Part shown: positions 32,913 through 41,631 of the stretch, one piece after another
Numbering within the stretch: the first letter of the stretch is position 1
How the letters are laid out: every line of letters begins with the position of its first letter
NCBI RefSeq assembly: GCF_024297145.1
Contig: NZ_JANCTC010000024.1
Coordinates: 1-64,000, forward strand
Length of the DNA stretch: 64,000 nucleotides
From: Mesorhizobium sp. LMG 17147
Lineage (GTDB): Bacteria > Pseudomonadota > Alphaproteobacteria > Rhizobiales > Rhizobiaceae
Direction: 5' to 3'
Made by a program: the position numbers and the translations under genes
Notes under the pieces: generated by a model
What the model was told of the DNA's origin: nothing
The model's input: only the letters and a program-made list of their open reading frames with translations
Databases searched by the model: none

Positions 32913-34991
32913 TTAGCTCTCGTGAAAATGATTGTAGACCAATTTCGCCACCTGTTCGGAAATGCCATCGACCTTGACCAAGTCCTCGACGGCGGCACGG
33001 CTGACCGCCTTGGCCGTACCGAAATGCATCAGCAGCGCGCGCTTGCGGCCCGGGCCAATGCCGCTGATCTCGTCGAGCGGGCTCTTGACCATCTCCTTCT
33101 TGCGGCGGGCGCGGTGCGAACCGATGGCGAACCGATGGACCTCGTCGCGCAGTCGCTGGACGAAATAGAGCACCGGATCGCGAACGGGCAGCGAGAATGG
33201 GGCCCTGCCCTTGACGAAGAAGCGTTCGCGGCCGGCATCGCGGTCCTGACCCTTGGCGATACCGATGGCGACAACGCGATCCTCGATGCCGAGATCGGCC
33301 AGGATCTTGCGCACCGCCGTCATCTGGCCCTGGCCGCCGTCGATGAGGATGACGTCGGGCCAGGCGGGGAAGCCGCCCGCGTCCTCGATATCGTCGCCCG
33401 GTTCGGTAGGGCTTGCCTCGCCCGCGCCCTCGGTTTGCGGGGCATCGCCATGTTCCTTCAACAGCCGCGAGAAGCGCCGCTGCATCACCTCGCGCATCAT
33501 GCCGAAATCGTCGCCCGGCGTGATCTCGGTCGAGCGGATGTTAAACTTTCGATACTGGTTCTTCACAAAACCTTCCGGCCCGGCGACGACCATGGCGCCG
33601 ACGGCGTTGGTTCCCATGATGTGCGAGTTGTCATAGACCTCGATGCGCACCGGCGGCTTTTCCAGGCCGAAGGTCTCGGCAAAGCCAGTGAGCAGCCGCG
33701 CCTGAGTTGAGGTTTCGGCCAGCCGCCGGCCGAGCGCTTCGCGCGAATTCTGCAGCGCATTGTCGGTCAGGTCCTTTTTCTCGCCGCGCTGGGGCACCGA
33801 GATCGACACCTTGCGGCCGGCGCGGGTGGAGAGCGCCTCCGCCAGCAATTCCTGGTCCTCGACGCCATGCGACAACAGGATGGTGCGCGGCGTCGGCTTG
33901 TCGTCGTAGAACTGCGCCAGGAACGATCCCAGCACCTCGCCGGCTTCGAGCGCCGGATCGGCCTTGGGAAAATAGGCGCGGTTGCCCCAGTTCTGGCCGG
34001 TGCGGAAGAAGAACACCTGGATGCAGACCTGGCCGCCCTCCTGATGGATGGCGAAGACATCGGCCTCGTCGACGGTCTGCGGATTGATGCCTTGATGGCT
34101 CTGCACATGCGACAGCGCCGCCAGCCGGTCGCGATAGATGGCGGCGCGTTCGAAATCGAGGTTCTCCGAAGCCTGCTGCATGGCGGCGGAGATCTCCGTC
34201 TTCACCTTCTGGCTGCGGCCGGAAAGGAAATCCTTCGCCTCGGCGACAAGCCTTGCATAATCGCCATGCGAGATTTCGCCGGTGCATGGGCCGGCGCAGC
34301 GCTTGATCTGGAACAAAAGGCAAGGCCGGGTGCGGTTCTCATAGAAGGAGTCGGTGCAGCTCCTGAGCAGGAAGGCGCGCTGCAGCGAGTTGATGGTACG
34401 GCCGACGGCGCCGGCCGAGGCGAAGGGGCCGAAATAGTCTCCCTTGCGTGAGCGCGCGCCGCGATGCTTGTAGATACCGGGCGAGACATGATCGCCGGTC
34501 AACAGGATATAGGGGAACGACTTGTCGTCGCGCATCAGCACGTTGAAGCGTGGCCGCAAGCGCTTGATGAGGTTGGCTTCAAGCAGCAGCGCTTCGATCT
34601 CGGTGCGGGTGACGACGAACTCCATCGTCGACGTCTCGCGCACCATGCGGCCGATGCGGCTGGTGTGGAACCGGCCTTGCGCGTAGCTGGTGACCCGCTT
34701 CTTCAGGCTGCGTGCCTTGCCGACATAGAGCACGTCGCCGTTGGCACTCATCATGCGGTAGACGCCGGGCGCATTGGGCAGCCGCTTGACCAGCGTCTGG
34801 ATCACCTCGGCGCCGACCATGCCGTCGGCGTCGCCGGCATGCGGGGTCCAGTCGATGGCGGTGAAGGTGACGTCCGGACCGCCGGCCGCAGGCTCGACGA
34901 CGTCTTCGGCCGCCTCGTCCTCGAGGTCGATTTCGGGCGGCAGGTCGTCGGCGCCACCGCGCGTTTTTTGTTTCTGGTCCATGGAGCTCAT
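32913..34991 (-). CDS. uvrC: Excinuclease ABC subunit C
   Basis: 692 residues from the ATG at 34991, which overlaps the upstream SDR stop as ATGA; a second ATG lies three codons on. After an acidic N-terminal extension come the GIY-YIG nuclease (APGVYRMMSANGDVLYVGKA), the UVR domain near residues 250-290, the RNase H-like nuclease (RIEVYDNSHIMGTNAVGAMV; DVILIDGGQGQM) and two C-terminal helix-hairpin-helix motifs (ISGIGPGRKRALLMHFG). With UvrAB it cuts both sides of a DNA lesion. In one run with pgsA and moaDE. Confidence 0.96.
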   Translation of the reverse strand: MSSMDQKQKTRGGADDLPPEIDLEDEAAEDVVEPAAGGPDVTFTAIDWTPHAGDADGMVGAEVIQTLVKRLPNAPGVYRMMSANGDVLYVGKARSLKKRVTSYAQGRFHTSRIGRMVRETSTMEFVVTRTEIEALLLEANLIKRLRPRFNVLMRDDKSFPYILLTGDHVSPGIYKHRGARSRKGDYFGPFASAGAVGRTINSLQRAFLLRSCTDSFYENRTRPCLLFQIKRCAGPCTGEISHGDYARLVAEAKDFLSGRSQKVKTEISAAMQQASENLDFERAAIYRDRLAALSHVQSHQGINPQTVDEADVFAIHQEGGQVCIQVFFFRTGQNWGNRAYFPKADPALEAGEVLGSFLAQFYDDKPTPRTILLSHGVEDQELLAEALSTRAGRKVSISVPQRGEKKDLTDNALQNSREALGRRLAETSTQARLLTGFAETFGLEKPPVRIEVYDNSHIMGTNAVGAMVVAGPEGFVKNQYRKFNIRSTEITPGDDFGMMREVMQRRFSRLLKEHGDAPQTEGAGEASPTEPGDDIEDAGGFPAWPDVILIDGGQGQMTAVRKILADLGIEDRVVAIGIAKGQDRDAGRERFFVKGRAPFSLPVRDPVLYFVQRLRDEVHRFAIGSHRARRKKEMVKSPLDEISGIGPGRKRALLMHFGTAKAVSRAAVEDLVKVDGISEQVAKLVYNHFHES

Positions 34992-35764
34992 TCCGCCATG
35001 CCTGTCACATCGGGCGTCTGCCATGCAAGGTGCTGGCCGCCGTCAAGCGCGATCATCTGGCCGGTAACCGAGCGTGCCGCCCACAGATAACGGATGGTGG
35101 CACCGAATTCCGGCAATTCCGGGCCGCGTTTCAGGATCAGCCCGGCAATCTGGGCATCGAAATCGCTGTCGTGCTGGCGCGTGTTCTTCAAGGTCGGGCC
35201 AGGACCAATGGCGTTGACGCGGATGCGGGGACCCAGCGCCTGCGCCATCATCTCGGTCGCCGCCCACAATGTCGACTTCGACAGCGCATAGGAAAAATAA
35301 CGCGGCGTCGGGCGCCAGACGCGCTGGTCGATCATGTTGACGATCAGCCCCTCACTGTTCTGCGGCAAGGCCCGGGCGAAAGTCTGCGCCAACAGCGCCG
35401 GCGCCTTGACATGCATGGCGAAATGGCGATCCCAGGCCGGCCAGTCGAAATCCTCAACACTGTCGTGCTCGAACAGCGAGGCGTTGTTGACAAGCAGCGA
35501 CACCGGCCCGAGCGCCGCCGCCGCGCGGCCGACTAGGTCTCCGACCGCGTTCATGTCGGTCAGGTCGGCAGCAACCACTGCGGCCTGGCCATGTCGACCA
35601 AAATGACCACTGTTGATTTCGGCCGCCAGTGCCTCCGCCTCGGCCAGCGAGCGATTGCAGTGAATGGCGACGGCAAAACCATGCGCGGCAAGGTCCTCGA
35701 CGATCGCCCTGCCGATCCGCTTCGCCCCGCCCGTCACCAGTGCAGTCGCGGCGACCTTGCTCAT
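34988..35764 (-). CDS. SDR family oxidoreductase, FolM/pteridine-reductase-like
   Basis: 258 residues. The cofactor loop is TGGAKRIGRAI (near residues 12-22); the RIG in place of GIG is typical of FolM/pteridine reductases and dihydromonapterin reductases, which use NADPH. Other marks are VNNASLFEHD and the active-site YSYALSKSTL-like FSYALSKSTLWAAT with Tyr and Lys, and IRVNAIGPGPTL. Pteridine substrate is inferred from the loop only. First gene of the run into uvrC, with ATGA overlap. Confidence 0.85.
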   Translation of the reverse strand: MSKVAATALVTGGAKRIGRAIVEDLAAHGFAVAIHCNRSLAEAEALAAEINSGHFGRHGQAAVVAADLTDMNAVGDLVGRAAAALGPVSLLVNNASLFEHDSVEDFDWPAWDRHFAMHVKAPALLAQTFARALPQNSEGLIVNMIDQRVWRPTPRYFSYALSKSTLWAATEMMAQALGPRIRVNAIGPGPTLKNTRQHDSDFDAQIAGLILKRGPELPEFGATIRYLWAARSVTGQMIALDGGQHLAWQTPDVTGMAE

Positions 35765-36183
35765 CTGTCAATCCTTAATCCGATGCCGATTCCGACCTGC
35801 CGGGATCGCGCCGGCAAATTATGGCCCGCCAAGCGTTAAATCCCATTTCCACCTGGGGCAGGATTGTGGCAAAGTGGCCGGTGGGCGTTCTGGCTCGACC
35901 GGAATTCGGACCAGCCCGCCCGCAATATAGGGCGCTGGAGCCCTTACACCAAGCCGTGTGCAGTGCAGCACGGCGAACCTGCTGACATTGGCTGTTGCGA
36001 AGATGCAACGTCAAGGTTCTGCCTCATTCGTGCCAGGGAATGACCCAAGTTCAGGTTCGCTTCAGCCGCATTTCGACACGACATTTGCAACCGTTGAACG
36101 CCGGATCCGTTTCATCCCCCGGACGGGTTGAGGGCGCTCATGAAAAACAAGCCTGTGTCCTGTGGCTTAAGGAGTAAAGAACA
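35765..36183. other. Intergenic stretch upstream of the outer-membrane protein gene
   Basis: About 420 bases between divergently read genes (SDR minus, barrel protein plus). No open frame with recognisable features on either strand. It probably holds both promoters and the leader of the barrel gene; AAGGAG lies just before 36184. I see no clear operator palindrome. Confidence 0.5.
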
Positions 36184-36834
36184 ATGCAAGCCAATCTTAA
36201 ATTTGCGCGACCGCTGGCGGTGGCGTTTGGGCTGTTCGCCCTCGGCGGAACTGCCTATGCCGCGGACGTGGTTCAGGAAGAGCCGCCGGCACCTGCCCCG
36301 ATTGCAGAACTTCCGGTCGCATCCTGGGCCGGTCCCTATGCCGGTGTGAGCGTCGGCTACGGCTTCGCCGGCCATGCCAAAGCCAAAGACATTGGCGTCG
36401 ACGTCGACACCAAGGGTTTTGTCGGCGGCGTCTTCGGCGGCTATAACTGGCAGCAGGAGAACTTCGTCTACGGTGCCGAAGCCGATATCGGCTACAACGG
36501 CGTCAAGGGCGACGATGCCGGCATCGAGGCCAAGGGTGGCTTCGAGGGCTCGCTGCGTGCCCGCCTCGGCTATGCCGTCAGCCCGGACATCCTGCTCTAC
36601 GGCACCGCCGGTGGCGCGCTGAAGAACCAGAAGATTGAAGCTGCCGGCGTAAGCGACACCAACACGCAGTTCGGCTGGACAGCCGGCGTCGGTACCGACA
36701 TCAAGATCACCGACAATGTGTTCGGCCGTGTCGAGTATCGTTACACGGACTTCGGCAGGAAGGACTTCGACGGTATCGGCAAGGTCAAGTCGACCGACAA
36801 TCGCGTCACTTTCGGCGTCGGTATGAAGTTCTAA
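36184..36834 (+). CDS. Outer membrane beta-barrel protein, Omp25/31-like
   Basis: 216 residues. A signal peptide ends GGTAYA-ADV. A short proline-rich linker is followed by SWAGPYAGVSVGYGF, then alternating amphipathic strands (GGVFGGYNWQQENFVYGAEA; LRARLGYAVSPDILLYGTAG; FGRVEYRYTDFG) and a C-terminal FGVGMKF ending in phenylalanine, needed for barrel assembly. The family covers Brucella Omp25/Omp31 and rhizobial RopB-like proteins that stabilise the outer membrane. AAGGAG ribosome site; a strong terminator follows, so it is monocistronic. Confidence 0.92.
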   Translation: MQANLKFARPLAVAFGLFALGGTAYAADVVQEEPPAPAPIAELPVASWAGPYAGVSVGYGFAGHAKAKDIGVDVDTKGFVGGVFGGYNWQQENFVYGAEADIGYNGVKGDDAGIEAKGGFEGSLRARLGYAVSPDILLYGTAGGALKNQKIEAAGVSDTNTQFGWTAGVGTDIKITDNVFGRVEYRYTDFGRKDFDGIGKVKSTDNRVTFGVGMKF

Positions 36835-36854
36835 GTCGTCCAAGCCACGACACG

Positions 36855-36885
36855 AAAAAGCCGGGCCTCGCGCCCGGCTTTTTTT
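36855..36885 (+). terminator. Rho-independent terminator of the barrel protein gene
   Basis: AGCCGGGC and GCCCGGCT pair around a five-base loop, with A residues before and seven T residues after. It lies 21 bases past the stop codon at 36834. Confidence 0.92.
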
Positions 36886-36911
36886 GTGGCACCGGTTGAG
36901 GCCGCCCGCCT

Positions 36912-37508
36912 TCAAGCCGGGATGGCGGGCTTCAGTTCCGGGAACTTCTCGTCGAAGCGTGCCGCCCAGCGCGTCAGCCGGCCGCGGCCCTTTTCCCATT
37001 TTCCGGCGAAGCGCAGCGAGAGATAGCCAAGGCAGGCGCGCAATGCGATTTGGCCTAAGGTGATTTTCTTCGGCAGCTTCGGCGGATTGGCGTTGAGCAG
37101 ATCGAGCGCGGCCGAAATCTTCGTCCACTGGCGCTCGAGCCAAGGCTGGTAGACCATCTCTTCCGGCCGCGTGCGCCGCTCATAGACCATCGACAGCGCG
37201 CAGTCGCAGATACCGTCGGCCAATGCCTCCAGCACCTCCGCCTCAAGGCGCCTGTCGGGATTGCGCGGAAACAATGCGTTCTTCGACATCCGATTGAGAT
37301 GCTGGGTGATGGCGCGGCTGTCGTGGACCGAGCGGCCGTCATCGAGCACCAGCACCGGGATCTTGCAGAGCGGATTGGCGCCGATCAGTTCGGCCGGCCT
37401 TTCCTCCGTCTTTATCGGCACGAGATCGACCGCGATGCCAGCATAAAGTGCTGCCATGCGCACCTTGGAGCTGTAGGGGGAAGTAGACGCGTAGAGCAGT
37501 CTGGGCAT
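36912..37508 (-). CDS. Glutathione S-transferase family protein
   Basis: 198 residues from the ATG at 37508 (AGGA eight bases before). The N-terminal domain reads LLYASTSPYSSKVRMAALYA with the serine of the thioredoxin-like fold, then NPLCKIPVLVLDDGRSVHDSRAITQHL. The C-terminal domain is helical (GQIALRACLGYLSLRF). The third GST of this window. Substrate unknown; stands alone, convergent with the barrel gene. Confidence 0.87.
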   Translation of the reverse strand: MPRLLYASTSPYSSKVRMAALYAGIAVDLVPIKTEERPAELIGANPLCKIPVLVLDDGRSVHDSRAITQHLNRMSKNALFPRNPDRRLEAEVLEALADGICDCALSMVYERRTRPEEMVYQPWLERQWTKISAALDLLNANPPKLPKKITLGQIALRACLGYLSLRFAGKWEKGRGRLTRWAARFDEKFPELKPAIPA

Positions 37509-37999
37509 TGTCGATTCCTGTTTGCCGGCTACAGCTCCATATGCCCCGTTGGACGCGCAAAAGGACGCCGTAGCATTGTGACTTCGCGCATAACCCTCAC
37601 CGAAAACCGATTCCGACAGGGGCTCGTGCGTGGGCACTGTTGACCGATCATGCAGGGTTCATCAACGGCCAGAGGCGGAAAACCGCGCCGCCAGCGTACA
37701 GCCATTGTCTCGACGTCAATCGCGATGCGATAAGCCGCAGTGCGGCGGCAGACGCGAGCGCGTCGGACAATCCAAATCCGAATTGGCTACCAACTCGGCC
37801 TTGCACCGAAGGTTGGCCTTTGGCAGCCACGAAAATCCCACCGGACTTCGCCGCATGGCGAAGTCCTGGGAGCTGCGAAAAGACGTCTTCCTCCCGCCTC
37901 TTTCTCGTCTGCCCGACCGTCAACCAAGAAGCGAGGCGCCTGTCCGGCATCCCGCCCTGACTGTCTTGAGTATTGTCCCCGACGGTAGCAGGGCGGCGA
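37509..37999. other. Intergenic stretch
   Basis: About 490 bases between the GST start and the end of the histone H1-like gene. Overlapping open frames on both strands at 37640-37960 have low-complexity arginine/serine-rich translations, no ribosome site and no family. I see no terminator hairpin with a T run. Probably regulatory or degenerate sequence. Confidence 0.45.
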
Positions 38000-38416
38000 C
38001 TACTTCTTGGCCTTCGCCTTTGCGGGCGCTGCTTTCGGCTTGGCCGCGGGCGCTGCTTTCTTCACTGCCGCAGAAGATTTCGCAGCGGCGGCCTTGGCCG
38101 GTGCTGCCTTCTTCGCAGCTGGCTTCGCCGCGGCCTTTGCAGCCGGCTTCTTGGCCGGTGCCGCCTTCTTTGCGGGTGCAGCCTTGGCCGGTGCTGCCTT
38201 TGCCTTGGCAGGTGCTGCTTTCTTCACGGCCGGTTTTGCCGCGGCCTTGGCGGCCGGCTTTTTGGCCGGCGCTGCTTTTGCCTTAGGCGGGGCCTTCGCT
38301 TTGGCAGCGGGTGCCGCTTTCTTCACAGCAGTTGCGGCCTTTGCCGCGGCTGCTTTTGCTGGTGCTTTCTTTGCCGGTGCCTTGGATGCCGGCGCCTTGG
38401 ATGACTGCTTAGCCAT
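38000..38416 (-). CDS. Histone H1-like Lys/Ala/Pro-rich DNA-binding protein
   Basis: 138 residues made almost wholly of Ala, Lys and Pro. It consists of AAPAK, KKAAPAK and KKPAAKAAAKPA type repeats; the KKPAAKAAAKPA block occurs twice. This is the composition of bacterial H1-like proteins (AlgP, HC2 type), which bind DNA through flexible basic tails and compact the nucleoid. There is no folded domain, and the start MAKQSSKAPASKAPAKK is in keeping. The repeats make the gene prone to length variation. Stands alone. Confidence 0.8.
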   Translation of the reverse strand: MAKQSSKAPASKAPAKKAPAKAAAAKAATAVKKAAPAAKAKAPPKAKAAPAKKPAAKAAAKPAVKKAAPAKAKAAPAKAAPAKKAAPAKKPAAKAAAKPAAKKAAPAKAAAAKSSAAVKKAAPAAKPKAAPAKAKAKK

Positions 38417-38910
38417 ATCATGCCCCTTCCGTTGTGCCGACGGCCGTTATTGACCCGGCGCGCATTGCATATCTGACTCGCGGCTTGCTAGCCAGCGAAG
38501 CATTAGAATGATTTTTGCAGCTTAAGTTTCGGTTACGGCGAGCGCACGACCATTTTACCCGCGCAAAAACCGGCTGCGAATCTTTGTCTCCCGCAGTGAA
38601 GTTCTGCGACAGAAATTCTGGCCGCTCTATCTCGACCGGTCTTCTCGTCAAGCTCAGGACCTTTTCGACCAGCTTTGCGCTTCAACGTCCGACGCTCAGC
38701 GCGAACATTGTCCAGAACGAAGGCGGTCGCCCGCCTCGTCTTGTTCGAAAAGATAAACTACAGGTAAGTAGGAAGCAACGCGACGAGCACGCCGCTGCAC
38801 TATCTTGCACGACGCGATGAAAGTAAGCAGACAGCTCACATTTCTGAAGGACAGGATATCGTTCGATAGATCCGGTCGAGCCGACCGCGTGATCGAAAGC
38901 GCTTGGCCGT
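38417..38910. other. Intergenic stretch
   Basis: About 490 bases upstream of the H1-like gene and past the 3' end of the DinB gene. Base composition is less GC-rich than neighbours. No open frame with a ribosome site and recognisable protein features on either strand, and no clear hairpin. Confidence 0.45.
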
Positions 38911-39441
38911 TCAGGTGCCGAGCGGCTCACGGCTCATCTGCAGCCGGCGCGAAGGCTCGGCCCTGTGGAGATGGACGGCGAAGGTATCCCGTGGCGGCAT
39001 GACGGAAATCTGTGCCAGGATGCGCCCCGCTTCACCGCGATGATAGCCGCCGTGCAGTACGACGTGGGTCAGCATTTCCTGTCGCGACATCAATGCCTTA
39101 TCCCCGTCGGTGAACACGAAGGCGACGGGCTCGGACAGCTGCCGCGACGAAACGGTTTCGAGATAATCGAGATACCAGCGATCGGTCGCTGCGACCGCGG
39201 CGCGAAGTTCGTCGAACGCCGGCATGTCCTCAGTGGTGTCGGCGCAGTAGCCATGGCATGCGCCAACCAGGTGCGCCGAGAATATCCGCGACACCACATG
39301 GCTGTGATCGACGAGCCGAATCACGGCCTGCCGGTCCTTGCCGTGAACATGCGGGTCGAGACTCGCGAGCTTTTCCAGCAGTTCGTCATTGGCCCAGGCC
39401 TGATAGGCAAACAGGCTGCGAAGCAGAGCGAGCACACTCAT
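38911..39441 (-). CDS. DinB family protein
   Basis: 176 residues. Start LLRSLFAYQAWANDELLEKL is characteristic; putative metal-binding histidines are in LVDHSHVVSRIFSAH and VVLHGGYHRGEAGRI. Four-helix bundle, possible metal-dependent transferase. AAGGA precedes the ATG at 39441. A TetR regulator is transcribed divergently with 62 bases between, so it is the likely target of that regulator. Confidence 0.86.
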   Translation of the reverse strand: MSVLALLRSLFAYQAWANDELLEKLASLDPHVHGKDRQAVIRLVDHSHVVSRIFSAHLVGACHGYCADTTEDMPAFDELRAAVAATDRWYLDYLETVSSRQLSEPVAFVFTDGDKALMSRQEMLTHVVLHGGYHRGEAGRILAQISVMPPRDTFAVHLHRAEPSRRLQMSREPLGT

Positions 39442-39461
39442 GGTCGGTGTCCTTTTCCGGA

Positions 39462-39518
39462 AATGCGAGTATGTTGTTTATATTTTCAGGAGAATGAGCG
39501 GGCGTGTCTACTCGCATT
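39462..39518. promoter_or_regulatory. Perfect 10-bp inverted repeat between divergent DinB and TetR genes
   Basis: AATGCGAGTA at 39462-39471 is mirrored by TACTCGCATT at 39509-39518, with 37 bases between. The right arm overlaps the first codons of the TetR gene. It could be a pair of half-sites or two half-operators for the regulator. The spacing is wide for one TetR dimer. Confidence 0.4.
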
Positions 39519-40139
39519 GCAAAGCCGCATCCGCGCATGCGCAAGCAGCCGCGCCAGGCGCGTTCCAGGGCAACCGTCGAGGCGATTATCGAGGCAGCGG
39601 CTCATGTTCTGAGCGGGCTGGGCTGGGCCGGCTTCACCACCAACAAGGTGGCCGAGACAGCAGGTGTAAGCATCGGCACGCTCTACCAGTATTTTCCCGA
39701 CAAGCTCTCCCTGCTCGCAGCCGTCCGGCGCCGTCACTTCGATCATGTGCTGTCGGTCATTCGCGATTCGGCGGAAGACCAAAAGCCGCTCAGGACATTC
39801 GCGCAGGAGCTGGTGCGCGGCATGATCGCGGCACACAGCATTCACCCGACACTACACCAGGTGCTGCTCGACGAGGCGCCTGGCGATCGTGGCTCCAGGG
39901 CCGCCCATGCTTCGTTCCAGGCACAATACCTCAATCACTATGCGACTGCTGTCGCCAGTTATCGCAAGCCACGGAAAGGCGCCGACACGGAGGCCGTGGC
40001 GCGCGTGCTGTCGTCAGCGATCGAAGGTGTGATCCACAATGCGGCACGCCGGAACATGCTCGCCGCGCCGGAGCTGCAAAAGCAACTCGTCGAACTGATC
40101 TGCGCCTACCTATCGGGAGCGGGCCGCATCGGTCGATAG
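39504..40139 (+). CDS. TetR family transcriptional regulator
   Basis: 211 residues, GTG start at 39504 with AGGAG about 11 bases upstream. The N-terminal DNA-binding domain is clear: RATVEAIIEAAAHVLSGLGW, FTTNKVAETAGVSIGTLYQY FPDK (helix-turn-helix about residues 38-62). The C-terminal ligand domain resembles TetR_C-type regulators of AcrR kind. Ligand unknown. It is divergent from the DinB gene and probably controls it and itself through the 62-bp space. Confidence 0.9.
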   Translation: MSTRIAKPHPRMRKQPRQARSRATVEAIIEAAAHVLSGLGWAGFTTNKVAETAGVSIGTLYQYFPDKLSLLAAVRRRHFDHVLSVIRDSAEDQKPLRTFAQELVRGMIAAHSIHPTLHQVLLDEAPGDRGSRAAHASFQAQYLNHYATAVASYRKPRKGADTEAVARVLSSAIEGVIHNAARRNMLAAPELQKQLVELICAYLSGAGRIGR

Positions 40140-40177
40140 CGCATGGCACCGCGGAAGTCGGGATTTCTGTGTTTCGT

Positions 40178-40929
40178 TCAAACCCGGCTTACGAGGTGCG
40201 GCAAGGACGATGCCAACAATGCTGCACCTGATGCGGCCAAGAGTGTGAGGACGATCTTTCGAAAAGTCGCCTCGCTAACGCCGATGTAGAGTCTCGCGCC
40301 AAGGAGTGTCGGTATCAACATCGCCGGCGCGACGACGGCAAACATCGGCAGCATTCGAGCTTGACCTTTCCGGCCGCAAGATAGGCGGCCATCGTCATGG
40401 AGAGGGTCACAAGGTTGAAATTCTGGATGACAATACGCTGCCTGTCCTTTTCCCATTGGCGCAGCACGCACCACAGCGTTGGAACCGGGCCGGTGAAGCC
40501 GCCAAGTCCACCCATGATGCCGCCGACCAGACCTATTGCACCGTCTGCAACAGGACCCCCGACCGTGATGGGAGGGAGGCGACGCGCAAAGAGCATCAAG
40601 GGACACCAAACGACCAGCAGCGCGCCGAAGACCAGCTTGAACAACTGCACATCCAGCAAGGGCAGGATGGCGACACCGACCGGAATGCCTATGGTCCCGC
40701 CGATCAGGAAGGGCAGCAGAAGCCTGAGGTCGAAACCCCGGCGGACGGTGACGGCAGCGATGATCTGACCGGTGAGCGCCCCAAAGACCGCCATGGCAGC
40801 AGCCAGTTGGGGTTCCACGGTCCAAACCCAAATCGACATGGCAACCAGGCTGAAAGCGAACCCGGAAAGCCCCTGGACGAAGCCAGCAACGACCGCGCCG
40901 AGAGCAACAGTATAAACAAGCAAATCCAT
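40178..40929 (-). pseudogene. TauE/SafE-type sulphite or anion permease, frameshifted
   Basis: The frame from the ATG at 40929 reads MDLLVYTVALGAVVAGFVQG and continues with membrane helices and GLVGGIMGGLGGFTGPVPTL, typical of TauE/SafE. At about 40355 the frame breaks: the expected LEMLPMFAVVAPAMLIPTLL continues one frame over and ends LASSLPHLVSRV at 40178. One missing A (GAAATG read as GAATG) accounts for it. Full length would be about 250 residues with eight helices. Decay and a sequencing error are both possible. Confidence 0.8.
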
Positions 40930-41054
40930 GTGGTGCTGTTTCCCCGCAAACTCGTGACAGCAGATCGCGCTTCCCGCGAATGCTGCGCCGCATGGAAACG
41001 GTGACGGTCGATCAGGTGGCCGGTGCTAAAAAGTCGGAATCAGCGAGTGCGCGA

Positions 41055-41507
41055 TCAGCGAAGGACGCGGCAGCGGCCGTTGTAGACCATCCAGCGGTCG
41101 AAGCCCGACACGCAGAATTCGACATTGTCGCCGATCGAGGCAAAACCCTGGCCTTCCTCGATCAAGTACCAGATGGTGCGGGCGCGACCGTCGGAGAGGC
41201 TGACTGTGGCGCCACAATAACGGCGACCGATCGGCCAGATGTCGTCGGCCGGCAGATAGCGATGCTGGTGGATGCGCTGGAAGTCGACGATCTGCACATC
41301 CGGCAGATGCGGCACGTGGTGCACCTGATAGGAGAAGCGGTCGGTGATTTTGTTCAGCACCCAGGCCTCGCCACACACGCCGCTGTCCTCGTCGGTATAG
41401 ATTGCAAGGTCGGCGGCCTGCACCGCCTGGGTAACGCCAAGAGGCGCAGCCAGCGGCGTGCAAACGGCGAGCAGTGCGGCAAGGGCGGATTGGGCGAAGC
41501 GAGTCAT
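41055..41507 (-). CDS. Exported conserved hypothetical protein, 150 residues
   Basis: A signal peptide (MTRFAQSALAALLAVCTPLA, cleavage likely after VQAA) precedes a mature domain of about 118 residues with four cysteines: SGVCGEAW, RRYCGATV, VEFCVSGF and NGRCRVLR, which could form two disulphides in the periplasm. The WYLIEEGQGFASIGDNVEFC stretch looks conserved. I know similar uncharacterised proteins in rhizobia but no function. Stands alone. Confidence 0.7.
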   Translation of the reverse strand: MTRFAQSALAALLAVCTPLAAPLGVTQAVQAADLAIYTDEDSGVCGEAWVLNKITDRFSYQVHHVPHLPDVQIVDFQRIHQHRYLPADDIWPIGRRYCGATVSLSDGRARTIWYLIEEGQGFASIGDNVEFCVSGFDRWMVYNGRCRVLR

Positions 41508-41631
41508 GGCAGCCTCTCAAGGTCGACTGCGCGCACTGTGCGGATTCGCTGACGCGCGGTCAAGCGGTTGTAGCGACTATGGTTGTGGTGACGCGGTTGC
41601 ACTGAGGGAACGGCAACGACCGCATCTCAAA

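Noticed and set aside
37640..37960. Overlapping 100-codon frames on both strands
   Set aside because: No ribosome sites, no family, Arg/Ser/Ala-rich. It may be part of a dispersed rhizobial repeat, but I cannot show this from the window.
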